DNA of 64,000 bases from Callaeas wilsoni. Its lineage: Eukaryota > Chordata > Aves > Passeriformes > Callaeidae. Where the stretch lies: the NCBI GenBank assembly GCA_013398955.1, contig VWPU01001226.1:186001-250000 (forward strand), given 5' to 3'. The notes under the pieces are model-generated. The model worked only from the letters and a program-made list of their open reading frames with translations, was not told the DNA's origin and did not search any database. The stretch's first letter is position 1. Each line of letters opens with the position of its first letter. Shown here in pieces: positions 1-13,000 of this stretch. Both the position numbers and the translations under genes were made by a program.

Positions 1-563
1 GTCAATACTGACAGTGTTGTCATCAATCACTACAGAACAAGTACTATTTTACACAGTAATCACATAAATCCATCTTCCAAGATAATGTAATTCTTCCAGA
101 CACACCTCTTGATCTTTGGCAAGGTCATCTCATTTCTTGAAGCCTTCATGGAAAAACAGTAGATGTCAAAACTCAAAGATGGATGAATGGAAGAAAAAAG
201 TAGATTCAGTTTAAAAAACTGTCAGAGTAAGCAAACCTATTTCTTTAACAAGCAACATATAAAAAGCATTTGTAATGAAGAGTCTGATATTTGCTGACAA
301 TATCCAGTATTACTAATGCTTCTTCTACACAGAAATAAATTACAAATGCTCATTTGGAATATTGCCAGGAATTACTCAAAATTTGCCACAACGCTCTGGA
401 ATGATATTTTATCTTCTAAAGATTATTATCGTGTGAAATGTGTGTACCTGGTTACCAAAAGTATCCGTGAATCATTTCTGACTACATGAAAGACAGAAAT
501 GCGTTCAAATTACCTTAAATTTACAGCTGCTGCTTCAGAGTCTAGGACATAATTAGACATATT
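1..563. other. Unique non-coding sequence
   Basis: This AT-rich stretch has no recognisable gene or repeat. It holds no open frame longer than about 60 codons and no motif I can name. It ends where the CR1 3' terminus begins. Confidence 0.5.
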
Positions 564-1015
564 ACAGAATCACAGAATGGGCAACGTTGGAAGGGACCAC
601 AGTAGGTCTTCTGTTCCACCCTCCCTGCTCAAGCAGGGTCATCCCAGAGCAGAGGGCACAGGACTGTGTCCAGACAGTTCTGGAATATCTCCAGTGAGGG
701 AGACTCCACAGCCTCTCTGGGCAGTCTGGTCCAGTGCTCAGTCACTTGCACAGTAAAGAAGTTCTTTCTCACAGTCATGTGTAACTTCCCATGCATCAGT
801 TTCTGCCCTTTGCCTCTCGTCCTGTTGCTCAGCACCACCGAGCAGAGCATGGCTCCATCCTCTTGGCACCCTCCCTTCAGATACTTACAGACATTGATGA
901 GGTTCCCTCTCATTGTTTCTTCCCAAGACTGAATAGGTCTAGTTCCCATTGTCTAATATTCATAACAGACAAAACTTCAGGGCCTTTAGAGCAAATCCTT
1001 GTGTGCCTTTTCTTT
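564..1015 (-). mobile_element. CR1 LINE 3' fragment, antisense
   Basis: The left edge carries the tandem cagaatcacagaat octamers that mark the 3' end of CR1 elements, read here in reverse, followed by ttggaagggaccac. The order of blocks then follows the reverse complement of the avian CR1 3' region: the stretch with the three words 'agcagggtca', 'atctccag' and 'gagactccacagcctctctg', then 'agaagttctttctcac', then 'ttgaggttccctctcattgt'. Similarity fades after about 960 and is faint to about 1015. The copy is 5' truncated, as is usual for CR1. Open frames here on both strands (629-949 minus, 666-932 and 791-1111 plus) are by-products of the repeat, not genes. The octamer type matches the copy at 34412-34936, so the two probably belong to one subfamily group. 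I am sure of CR1 and not of the subfamily name. Confidence 0.93.
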
Positions 1016-3419
1016 TCAGAATTTCCTTATCTTCTTTTGAGCACAAGATACAGTCTTTACACATCAGTTTGCCTTTATGTGTCTATATTAGGACGGTGGG
1101 TTTTTAGATGAAAAAAATACTAAAAGCAAAACAGAACAAAAATCTTTCATTGATTGCTGTTGTTTGTCTTTCTTAAAAGTCAAGAGAAAAAACCCAATAA
1201 AGCATATGGAGAAATTATTTCTGCAGCGACATCATTATAGACCAATCGCTAAGAAATGGCTTTATGTAAAACTGCTTTACAAGAGAAATTGTCCACCAAT
1301 GAGAATTATTTCAGCTAATGAAAAACAAGGAATACTAAGAAGACACTGATTTATGAAATGATGCAGCATATAGAAGAACAATTTTCCTTCTTACATGTTG
1401 TGCGCATTTCTGAATTCACAGGTCACCTCTCTTTATCAATCAAGAACGAATCTATAGTGACATAAAGAGACATAAATAAGTAGGAATAGTCATCTTGGAA
1501 AAACCAATTGTTACTTGAATAGAGTTTAATGGCCAATATCCTGTACTGGGGAAGGATAATGTTGGCTCCTTGAAATGATTGTAAATTTGTAGATAAGAGT
1601 CACTCAGAGCAGAAGATGACAGAAAACAGAAAAGGAGTGAACTTGAAAATTATATCTAAGGGGCCAAGTATCTGACTGGAGAGAAAAACTATTTTTTACC
1701 TTTAGCTATTAACATGAAAGGCTTAAAAATCATCATAAGTTCTAAAAAACAAATCAAAAGAAGAACTGTTTCCCTCACTTAGGGAAACTAAGGTAGATTT
1801 GGATGAATGTTGGCGCAAAACACAGGAATGTAATAATCCTCATATTTCTCTATGACAACCAAACATTTGACAATATTTCACAAGAGATTTTTGCAGCAGA
1901 GGTGAAAGATATTACTGGCAATCAATATGACATGGTTATTGTCTGGAGAAATAGCAACCAGTTAATAGTCTGGAAATAAAGCCCACATACTTAAAGTGTT
2001 TACTTGGAAATAACACAAAATAAAAACAAATTCATAAAGCATATATACAAGCTGAACAGGAACACCTGTGATCCTGGTACATGAGAGGTGTTCTGGAGCA
2101 TTTAAGTGCCTTCACTGCAATATTTCCTTCATAATATTATATCTTACCTATACTGCAGTAGCAAAGAAGTATTCACTGCCAGCCAGCTTGATTCAAATTA
2201 GGAATGCAGTAAGGCAAACTCATCTGAATTCCAAATAGTTTAAATTGATATATACAAGAGAAGGCAGGTTCTGTGTCTGTGTCACAAGACAGAAATCAAG
2301 AAAATAGAATCGGACCTTTCTCTACCACAGTTTTCCTCTGTGACCTTGGGGAAACAGTTACAATCAAACTGTTAAAGGTAAAGAGCTGAAGAATATCAAA
2401 TATAGTTTCTAGACAGGTCAAAACAAACAAAGCCAGATTTTTTTTTCCAGACAGAATGTCATTAAATCCATTGCTGCATAACAATGTGCATGCAAAAGGT
2501 GACACTGGATGAAAAAACTGACCAGGTGAATTCTGGTAAGAAATATGTTACAAATACTGTGAAAATCCGGACCCAAAAATCTGACACTCAGAATGCTGCT
2601 ATTTTGAAAGGCATCCCATGGAAGACACGGCAGCATACTGACCCTACTCTGAGACACTGCTCCAAGTCAAGGATGAATGTAAGATGTCAGACTACATGGA
2701 TCTTTGGTGTGGCCATTTTGGTATTTGTACATGAATTTTCAACTTTCTGTCTTGGGAAGAGCTTTTACTGTACATACTACAAAACAAAATTCATCTGTTT
2801 GAGAAGCTGGGTAAATATTGATGTAGTTGCCTCACAGTGAATATTATGTTGCCACAGTTTCATTGTTGCTACTGCAGTTAATGTAAGGCTGGCTTATATA
2901 TGCATTAGTTGTTATCCAGGATAGAAATAGCTGTAGATATCTGTGATGTACTGGCACAAATTAATTATGGACTTTAATGTTAGAACACAAAATACATTTT
3001 AGGATGAGTTAGACAAGCTGTAATTCTTGGTGCAAACACAGCTGCCTCATATAAGCATAAGTCACAACACAGTGAAGGGGATACTCTGCCACCTTGTGCC
3101 AAAGGGTTGGAGCAAAGACAGGGACTGTCAATGTCAAAAAGTTGATGCAGCATAAAATATATTGCCATGGAAACTCACTACTCTATCAAAGTTCCATATC
3201 CCGCTGATTATCGAAAATAAAATTCATCCAGGAACGTTGTCATATTACCATGATTTAACAAGATATACTCTATTAGCTGGGAAATTTTAAATGTTTGTGC
3301 ACTTAGCCTTAGCCAGTGGAAAATATAAGTTAATGTTGTTCAGCCCAGCCTGAAATGATTGAGGTTCAAGCTAAGTTGATGAATGGTTACATGTTAAGCA
3401 GTAGTAACCTAATCGTGTG
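1016..3419. other. Unique non-coding sequence
   Basis: There is no recognised gene or repeat here. The longest ATG-started frame runs on the plus strand at 2484-2840 (118 codons). Its product has no domain I recognise, it overlaps minus-strand frames of 69 and 79 codons, and no strong splice or promoter context is visible. I regard it as chance. Confidence 0.5.
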
Positions 3420-3600
3420 TCTGAGTTCCTAGGTTCCTAAGTCTGCTTAAGTCACTTTGGAAAATTGGATTTTGCTAGTCATTTATAACAAGATTTTTCA
3501 AGGTATTTAAACATTTTGCTCTCATCAAAATCAGTGGGAGATGGATGTCACAGTGCCTTTAAAAATCTTGTTTGTAAAGCCCTGTACTGCTGAGCAGAGA
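3420..3600. repeat. Possible ancient palindromic amniote repeat
   Basis: Two arms, 3489-3504 and 3555-3570, pair as an inverted repeat at 14 of 16 positions (caagattttt type arms) around about 50 bases. The interior holds 'atcagtgggag', and the flank holds 'cctaggttcctaagt'. This order (agattttcaaaggtattta, then a 'cagtgggag' core, then cctttgaaaatct) resembles an old interspersed repeat common in turtle, crocodile and bird non-coding DNA. The arms and their pairing are seen directly. The family resemblance is from memory and I give no family name. Confidence 0.45.
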
Positions 3601-6176
3601 AAATAGAAAACTAGACCTGCACCTGCAAGCTGGTTTTGGACAATGACTGATTCCTGGGCACAAGAACACAGGAATGACTAATTGAGGACAGATAGACACA
3701 AAAGGAGTCCCCACGCACTCCTATAGAACCTCAGAGCAGGATCAGGCCTCAAATACACATGTTAAGGCAAAGGTTGAGAAAGAGAGGCTGAATTGCAATA
3801 ATAAGACAATACCTAGCTTAGGCTGATTCTAAGCAAAACTTTCATGGTTCTGAAGCACTTGAAAGTTAAAACATATCAATAATTATGTATGCTACCATTT
3901 TTTTCAAGGCAATTGTAGCCAGTTGGTTTCTTGGCATCCTAGCAGACATGAATAAAAAATGTATTTCCTGTATTTTGCATTTCAGTATTTAAGGAAAGTC
4001 CAAAGTCATGGCAGAGTTGGGCTATGGTGCCCTTTCCTCCCTGTTAAGATGGTGACTGGAGAATCTGACAGCATTTGGAAGACCAAAGGAGTTTCTGTGT
4101 CATTCCTGGACCTTAGAGGTCAAAGAGAAAAACCACAGCCTGAGGAAGGGAGGGGTGACAAGGCTAGCTGGTGTTTGCAGCAAATAAAAGCTAAAATGAA
4201 CAAATCCAAGAAATGAAATAGTGATGAAGATATTTCCTTCTGAGCTATATGAAAAAAAGGACATGAATTTTTAATGTACTGACCTCTGCCACTGAAAATT
4301 ATCCTTTACTTTTCTCGGTAGCTTAACTTAGAAGTGAGTGGGAGTTACACACCTGTTATATGTGAGAAAAGAGGGTGACCATAAAGCACTTCTCTTTAGA
4401 GGTACTTTTAAAATATTATCTGAGATGTAAAGTGCAACCTTGCTTGTTCAAGTGCTTAGTGTGCTTGCAGATGTCTATAGTGTATTCCTTGTATTAGCTG
4501 CTTAACAGCAATTGCATTGAAACAACACAATAAAGCTAAATATAAAAAAATTTGGACTATTAGAGCCATAAGAAAAGACAAATGTGCCAGAATTAGTCTC
4601 TTCCTAAATCTACTATCCTTCCCAGTCAGAAGAACTGAGAGATGAGCAGGGAGCACTGGTTGAGCCTCACTGCAAAAGTGACAACTCTAGCTAGTGTTAC
4701 TCAGCATTCCGACATAAATTTTGAAGTAACTCCAATAATTTTGAAATGTAAAGCACACATAAAAAGGTAAAAGACATTGTCAGTATTTATCTCCAGTGTT
4801 GTACGTGTATGTATTGCAGGTTTGAGGAACTTCACGTAATAAAAATATAATTCCTCCATGGTGTAATTAATTCCTATCTAGGATAAATTGAAAGAGTTGC
4901 ACATCTCAAAATAGTCAACTAATGATACTAACAAAATTATGAAAAGCTAAATATTACAGAGCATTCAGAAATGAAACTATGATCTACAGGAGGTGTGCTA
5001 TTTTTTTCTCTCACAGTATCTAAGAAATCTTGCAACCTGTAATGGAACCTTACTCTTAATTACGCTATTCTTGAAAAGTGACTGACTTAGGAATCATATT
5101 CAATCAGAAGAACGACAATCTCAGAAACGTTTAAAAGGAAATGAAAATATAAATGGTAAAGGACTTCCATTTTTACTCGTCTATTTAACACTTAAAGTAG
5201 TAAATGAGGAGACAAACTCCCACTGATTTATAGATCTTTTATCTGTTACAATGTTCCAAGGTTTAGAACAGCAATTCAGATATAGCAATAAAATAAATGT
5301 TTTTCATCCTTTCTTATATCCTTAGAGATGGGAATTCTTAGGTAAAGTGAACATTATAATGCGTATATGCATGCTAAATATCAATTTCCTTGTGTGAATG
5401 GGCTTTCTCGTGTGTGTTAGTATGACACAGGATATGTCATTGGATACTTCTTATATAGAAATCACCATCTAACAGATACAGTGCAACATCTCGTTAAGTT
5501 ACATATTAATGTTCAGTGGTCACAATTTGGAAAATATTTTCAGATTTCAGTTCCCCTTAAGATGCCCAGATTGACAATTCCTTGGAAAAATCTGATTGTT
5601 CCTAACAGACTGCCAAATATTAGACTTATAATAAATAGAAAATGGAAGGAAACTCCTCAAAGTATCCACAGCTTTTCACAACTGTATCCTTTCCTCGTGG
5701 TCCACTACAATGACCCTAAGTGTTGCTACCACTTCAATGTTTATCACAGAGCAAAGCTAACTAGCAAGATGCGAAATCAAAGTCTTCAACCCTTTAACGG
5801 ATTTGTAGATTTTTTTTTACTCTAAGGTTCTCACTCTGGTTCTTGAAATTATCATGAAAAAAATATTCTTAGAGATGTCTGCAAATGAGTAAAATGTTGC
5901 TTGTCTCTCGGGTTCAGTTGATGTTCTTAGCACAGCAGCTTATGAAACTTTTTGCTGCCAGGCAGAAATCTTTGGAATTCAGGATGTTCTGATAGCCTTA
6001 ATTTCTCCATCTCTCCTGTTGTAGAACAGAATAACTGTGGCTTTCTACTTTTCATGCAACCAGCAATATTAAAAATTTGTTAAGCATAAAGGGACTATAG
6101 TTGTAGGGCTTCCATTAGGGAAATGAAGACATTTAGTCCTACTCTCCAATGCCCTATGCTTTTACACAACTAACTA
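3601..6176. other. Unique non-coding sequence
   Basis: No gene is supported. A short phrase near 3735 (agagcaggatcaggcctc) recalls the tail of an ancient amniote repeat but is too short to call. The frames at 3959-4216 plus (85 codons, ATG) and 5481-5825 plus (114 codons, opening with GTG, so not a normal eukaryotic start) have no recognisable product. Confidence 0.45.
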
Positions 6177-6230
6177 TCCACCCATCCATCCATCCATCCA
6201 TCCATCCATCCATCCATCCATCCATCCATC
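6177..6230. repeat. (ATCC)n microsatellite
   Basis: About twelve near-perfect tandem copies of the tetramer CCAT/ATCC are visible. An imperfect first unit (atccaccc) precedes them, and the array ends at catcacag. Arrays of this kind are commonly polymorphic. An ATCC-containing hairpin lies 20 bases downstream. Confidence 0.97.
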
Positions 6231-6251
6231 ACAGTATTATATTACTGTTAT

Positions 6252-6277
6252 ATATATGGATGGACACATCCATATAT
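6252..6277. repeat. Perfect 11-bp hairpin beside the ATCC array
   Basis: Arm atatatggatg (6252-6262) is the exact reverse complement of catccatatat (6267-6277), with a four-base gaca loop. The outer bases do not pair. The arms contain ATCC and GGAT units, so the hairpin probably arose from an inverted or slipped copy of the neighbouring microsatellite. Confidence 0.85.
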
Positions 6278-9200
6278 CCATCCTTCAATTCTTCTGTTTC
6301 ATTAAGCAGCAGATTGTAATATAACACTATGTTGGGAGATGTGAAAAATTTAACAGGTGTGGAAGTGAATGTGAATTTTAATGTCGCTGCATATTTCTGT
6401 GTAAGAATTCCTGTGTAGGTATTTTTGCCTGTTTTAGAGGTCTTCTTGTTTCATGCTTCTAGAAATTGATAGACATTATGTGGCAAGAAGAGCACTTAGC
6501 TTGCTCTTGTGCTGCAACCTGCAATACAGGCACAGTTTTGAGCTATGATGTAAAAGAAATGTAATGTAATTTTAATTTTAAAAATGTAATTTTATTTTTA
6601 AAAATTTTAAAAATAATGTAATTTTAAGAAACTATTGCATTGTAGTATTTTAGCTATCACTGGGTGTATGTTACATGATTTCTGTAAAGTTTCAAGGAAT
6701 CCAAAACATTCCAATGATGATCCTGTCTATTCACACTAATTATGTAATTATACCAATTGCACAAATAGAAGGCAATACCTACTGAATAAAGCCAACAACT
6801 AACTACCAAAATAAAAACAACATGAATACAAACGGTGTGTAAAACTGAAAGGAAGTTAGGTATTTATTCTTCAAGTATGTGCAACAAACAAATACAGTCT
6901 CTCTAGTCCTTTTCCCTTTTTGTCTCCTACCCAAAAAGGGACTCCCCCTCTTAGACACAATCTCAAGAAAATTTCCTTATAAATCTCCCTAAGGCTTGTT
7001 CCATATAACAAAGCTGACCTTGAAAAGATGCCTAAGTGGTGACCAAAATAAGAGTTGAACTACATTCAGTAATAACACTCAGTTGAATTATGTGACTGCA
7101 ATATTGTTTTGCAAATATCTTATTGCAAAAACCTTTGCAGAGTAGTCTGGATATCTGTTGCTGGGGTATGCATCAGTGTAAGGCTGGACCCCATGATTGT
7201 GAAGATTTATCAGTTCAGCAGGGCCGGGACTGATACTCCTTCCAGGGTTTTTTTAGGTGCCATCTGCACCATTAATACATAAGAGTGTTGTTACTTTCCA
7301 TTGGTGAAGTCTTATCCAATTCGTTGTTTTTCGTACATCTCTTAGTGTATGTGGGATACTGTGTTTCAAGAATTCCACGTAAACATACAGGTAAACATTT
7401 AAATAAGAAAAATGACTAATCAAATACTTCAGTTATGCAATAATTCACCATTCAACTAAGGGTCCTATTTCCCACACAAAATCAACCTCAGAAATATTTC
7501 ACGGTATGTAGGTAACGTAAGCCAATTTACGATCCTTTCCAATGTGTTTTCCTCCTGGTAAAACCCCTACCCATTTTTTGGTGCCTGATGGACTTAAAAC
7601 TTCTGTTTCTGTAAGAAAAAAAACCAATTTGTGTTAAGAATGTATGTCAGTGCTGTTGTGATGTATTTATTTCGGTCTCATTACAACTAAGATTTTGGCT
7701 TAATGTGTCCTATTTGAGGAATTACTTGTAGTAAGTTAAACATTCATTTTCCTCCCTTTTTCCAGGACAAAGACTACTACTGAATTTAGGCGGATGTAGG
7801 GAAATGAAAATTGCTCTCTTCACTAAGTCATCTCTCTGCCTTGAGAGCTTAGAGATTGTTTGGATAAAAATTGGTGATACTTGTTCAGGAACATGTTATA
7901 CAAAACCCCTGACGTCTGTGGACTCCTCATGCAGAACACTGTTTCTCATGCCAGTCTAAGACAGTGACTCTCTTTCCACATTTTCTTGGCTGTATGCGCA
8001 ACACAGGGCACAGACAGACCTCTTGTAAGCGATACTGTCCATAACAGTTTAAAGGAAGAAGCTACAATTCATGGTGAAATATGATTTATCTATTCCAAAT
8101 TACTTATAGTTTCAATTTTTTTTTCCTGAGGAATTTCATGCATACATGTGTCGCAACAGCGAGTCCTTAAAATACAGATTCATACTTTCTTTTATTTTTT
8201 TTTCTGTACTAAGAAATATTAGCACACTCTTAAGGACACATACTGTTAACTTTTAAAAGAGTTGTGGTAGTTTTAATTAGGGCACTTAATGGCATTTGCT
8301 AGCAACATTTAACTGTAATCGACAACTTGTCAACATGATCTACCATTTCCTATTTTCAAATGACTATGGGAGAAAGAAGTGAAAATACCACTAAATGAAA
8401 CTGCTAAAGGACTTGCCATTAGTTCATGCAGGTAAAGAAACCACTCTAATGAACAACCCAATTTGCAGGTTTCCTTCGAGTTAATTTTTGAAAATACTTT
8501 TTTTAAATAGGGAGAATGGATTTCTAAACTTCAGGGTTTACATGAGGGTCTTATTCTGTCTTTTCTGAGAAACACTGAAAGATATTTAAATTAAATCTTG
8601 AAAGCAGTGCAATTTTGGCTAATGATTTGCATTTGACTAACAATTTAATTTTTTCAGTAGAAACAACAATTTCAATGTACATGAACAACTTTTAAAAATT
8701 ATTATCATTGTTATTTGATTATTACTGGAACACTTGGAGAATTTAACTAACCCGAGTGATCGATTTTTTTGTCTCTTTTTTTTTTTTTTGACATCTATTG
8801 TCTGCATTCATTTAAGAAATGTTCTCTCCTCTTCCTTCTATAAAGTCCACTGAGGGAAAACAGATTATCAAAAGTAGGAAATTCAAAAGAGAGGGAGTGG
8901 AACTATAAATTGAGCAATTAAGGAAAGATCATTATCAAGGGTTTATTACAACAGCTGAAGATGAATTAAGTTGTCTAGCAATTTTAAAGAGTTATAAACC
9001 AATGGTGACATCCTCACACTGCAGAAAACTATCAAAGTCAAGACAGGAGATTATACTAGGGTAGATAATACAAACATAATAAAAATGGGGAATAGCTGAG
9101 TTCAAACCACCAGAGACAGACAAATTGGATAATGTCTTAGGTAACTCCTTCTGCAGAATAAAAAATCAAGTTTGATGTTCATTATAAAAAATAATTAAAT

Positions 9201-9899
9201 TGACTACTTAGAAGCATATAGTTTTGGAATAAACAAAACACTTTTCCTATGCATGAAGAGATGAACTCCATTCAAGAACTTTTATTGGGATTTTAAGTGG
9301 TTGCTAAAGGTCAAGGAATATATTTTCAATGACAAGAATAATGGACGTCATAGTATAGCTCCTAACCAAAGAACCTTCTTAATTTGTGTTATAATACTAA
9401 GGCTCAGATTCACCCTATTTGCACTAAATGAAAAACATATCTTCTATGTATTTTCTGTTTCTAGCCAAAGGAAAGAAGTAGGAACCCCTGACCATGACTA
9501 TGCTATCTAGACTCCACTGTGTCTCAATGGAGCTAAATGGGAAAAAATCTAGATCCATGGACTTTTCTGCTTTGAAATATAATTTGGCATAGCTATGCTT
9601 CAGTTGCCTTTCTACTTATAAAACCATGAGATGTTCTTATCCCTCATTTACAAGGAATAACCATACATTTTAGAAGTGGATTAAGATAAAGCATGTTAAG
9701 AGCTTGATGTCAAGTTTTTAAGCAATAGCTGCCCTAAGAGCCTCAAGAGATAAATTTACACTAATGCAAAGATTTTATCAAGACCAAAAGTGATCTGATT
9801 GTGCAAATTACCATGCATCAGCTGATTTTGGATAGCTGTCAATTCATATGGTCTTACCTCAGGACACAGTTTGGCAAATTTCTTGACGTAAGTAATTAC
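6278..9899. other. Unique non-coding, with an AT-rich tandem patch
   Basis: At about 6560-6625 the phrase aatgtaatttta recurs three times within A/T-rich sequence, which looks like an imperfect tandem of about 20 bases. A run of T occupies about 8776-8789. The part at 8570-8740 is homeodomain-site rich (repeated TAAT/ATTA cores) and might be a conserved element. No coding region is supported. Confidence 0.45.
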
Positions 9900-10015
9900 A
9901 AGCAGAATTTTAAGCACATGTTTGAATCCTTCTGAGACTCAATACAATTTGAAGTTCAAAGTTAAGCATATGCTTAAATATTTTCTTGAATATGCATGAG
10001 CTGCTCAGCTGGGCC
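9900..10015. repeat. Possible ancient palindromic repeat with 16-bp palindrome
   Basis: The segment contains ttttaagcacatgttt, then 'aagttcaaagttaagcat', and a perfect 16-bp palindrome ttaagcatatgcttaa at 9962-9977. The word order (cttaagcacatg, then aaagttaagcatatgcttaa, then cttgaat and gggcc) resembles an old amniote repeat with a palindromic middle. The palindrome is seen directly. The family assignment is from memory and tentative. Confidence 0.42.
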
Positions 10016-13000
10016 GTTCAGTGAACATGCCTCCTCTTAAAATTGTTTGCTAGAGTATTTGCAGAAAGTGAATCCACTGGGGCCACAGACACAGCCAAGT
10101 TTTTTGGGGTTTGGGTTTTTTTTAGTTCAAATAAATACTCATGAATAAGTTTTGCAGTATTTGCTTAGCATTTCTTAAGGGAATAATATCTGCCAACTGG
10201 ACTTGCCATCAATAAGGAAGTAACTAGATGCTAAATATCAATATATATTGCTCTCTCCAGACTACACATGTCAATGAAATTAAAAAGTAAATTAATGAAC
10301 ATCTGGCTAGAACTATATTTTTAAGAAGTCTGTTCCAGTTCAAGTCAAAAAACCAGAGAATGTCTCCCTTCTACTCATACATCTGCTGTATTTAACAGCT
10401 ATCTATTCCCAAAAACTTTGATTGAGCCAAGAACTTAAGAGGGCATTTGAAGATTCAGCTCATGTGAAAAGAGTGGTTGCAGGGCTACAAGTCACAGACA
10501 AGAATGAGAGTTTCCATGGCTCAGCAGCTGCACACGCTGATTGCAGTGACCCGTGCCTGTGCTACGGAGATCAAGTGACCTATGGAAGAGAAAGGAACCA
10601 CAGTGCAGCTTCAAACCTGCAGCAAACATAGGGCTGACAAAAATCCCAATAGGATATTCTTATGAATTCCAAAGTCAAAATATCATTTAGTCGTTTGTTA
10701 ACTATTTCTTTCTTGGTCATATACTGTAAGGTAAGAGTGTACATAATACAAGATTTAGTATGTCAATGTCATGTCTTTTACATCAGAAATTAGGTTGGGC
10801 TGGTGTTCACGAAGTCTTTACTAGGAAGTACCTACACAGTGAGAGGATGAAAAAATGTCAGATACTTAACACGTACCATAATATTTAGGAAAATAAGATT
10901 TAAATTATTTATATAACTTAATTAACATAGTTTTTAAAAAGTATTATTTTCATTAAAAGAGCGATCTCTTAATTTCTCGTACATTTAAACTCCTGGATTT
11001 TCCCAGAGTACCAAATCCTACAATGGACAAATCTGTACTGGGAGAAAATAGTATCAATTTGAACTGAAGTGTTGTGCAATTCATTGCACATTCATTATTA
11101 CTGATTACTGTACATGAATCTGGTTATTCTTGATCTTATTATTCTGCTTAGAATATACTGATTAATTATCCAAAACCAATTAAGAAACACGGTTCATCAT
11201 GATACTTAAAATAAAGTTATGTGAAGGATATTATAAGGTTTAAGCTTCTTATTCTTATGGTAGGTCTTAAATGTTAGTCTAGGGAATCAAAAAAAGGCGA
11301 GCAGGGAAACAGGAACTCTAGCCTGAGTTTGCTCTTAAACTTTAGTATATAATGCTGTAATCAACATTAAGATGAAGTAGAAGAGAGTAATTTGTTCTTA
11401 AGTATTAGTGAACTATTCTGACATTGAGTATAAAGGTAAAAGATTTATGAGACTTACTGATGTGCATTGCCAGTCATGTGAGTTATGATCTACCTGAAAA
11501 GTATATTTGTCAGTAAAGAGATCTGCTAATTAGAGCTAATTGTGTCAGATGACTGGCCAACAAGTATACTTAATCTAAACTCTCTGATTCCATTGGGAAA
11601 GGTATTGCTGAGCACATGAGGTGAAAATTTTGAATAAGCCTCAGAGTGGAAGGCAAATAAGTGGTAAAGCATGAAGATGCATTCAACTTCTACATGGTTG
11701 AAAGCACAGAACATATTAGAGATTTGACAGAAATTTAGGTGATAGAGGAAAACCGAGACAGATGAATGCAGTGCTGGAAAAGATTTGCTGGTTGATCTGT
11801 GGTGCATACAGGTAGAAATGAGTGATTTACAGTTTTTACATCAAAAACAATTGTTACATGGTTACTAATATTCCATTTGCAACCCTCTGACTTTAGAACA
11901 CAGGAACAAATACTCCAGATGTCTACATTTAGATATAAATAAGTAAACTGGATACATATATCACTCTTTTTGTGGATGAAGAAATTGAAACTGTTCTGAA
12001 AATCCTGCTGTCTGCTATCAGTGCGGGTAGGGAAAGATCACTATTGTAAAGGAGTGTGGTGGCCATCAGTGGTCACACACCTATCCAATTAATATAAGGG
12101 GCTTCCAAACCATGCTCGCTTATTGATGTCCGGGCTCTGAACAACAACAAAGAGCCTGGAAGGCTCTTAAAAAATTGAAAGAAATGTTAACAGCCCTATG
12201 ATTCAGACTCCTTTTCCTAAGAATGAACAGGCCATTCTGGGGAGAGCAAAGGCATCAGCAAACACTTGAAATTTATTAAATACTTTTGTACAGCTTATTC
12301 CTCCACCTTACTAATTGTTGCAGCTGCTTCTACAAAAGCATTTCAATTACAGCTGAAAGGAGAAGTGGCCTATGCAAATCTTACAGGGACTAAAGACCCC
12401 TGTGATACCCATCTCTGGTGTGGTCCAACACATGAATGTTTGTGTGACTTCTTTCCACAGTCATTGCTGATTGACATTCTGGCTATGGCACAAATCAAAG
12501 AACTCCCATTATCTTTAAAGAATATGATTTCACCTTTTGCTTTTTACATAACTGCAGAGCTTCACTGTAGGAGTGAGAGTTGTGAATCTTTTTCTTCTCT
12601 GTTACAATAAATTCAAACTCAAAGAAGATAACCATAGCCTTAATTCTAAGTGTCACTTGAAAAAAGAAACCAAAATGGAATATGGACAGGTTTAATTGAT
12701 TTCAGTTGAAGGAGTCAGTAATCACATATAAGAACGCGCTGTGATCTGCCTAATTTTTTCTATGCTGGGACAGTGTCTCTCTCCTGGACATTGTGACCAG
12801 ATCACACATTCTAGGAGGTTCATGGAATTTCATAAGTTTCTCTTTGCAATGATCCAAGTGGTACAACTTAGATTTCATAAGCATGAGGGAATCTATACTA
12901 TCTCAGGTCCAAACTGTTTTCTGCATTTCAGATCTCAGGAATATTTCTGGTCAGGTGGGACTTGCAAATGAGGTAAATGAGATCTGTTATATTGGTTTTC

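Noticed and set aside
2484..2840. 118-codon ATG-started plus frame
   Set aside because: No domain, promoter or splice context is visible, and it overlaps minus-strand frames. It is probably chance.
6177..6230. CRISPR-like regular repetition
   Set aside because: The units are four bases with no spacers, so this is a microsatellite in a eukaryotic genome.
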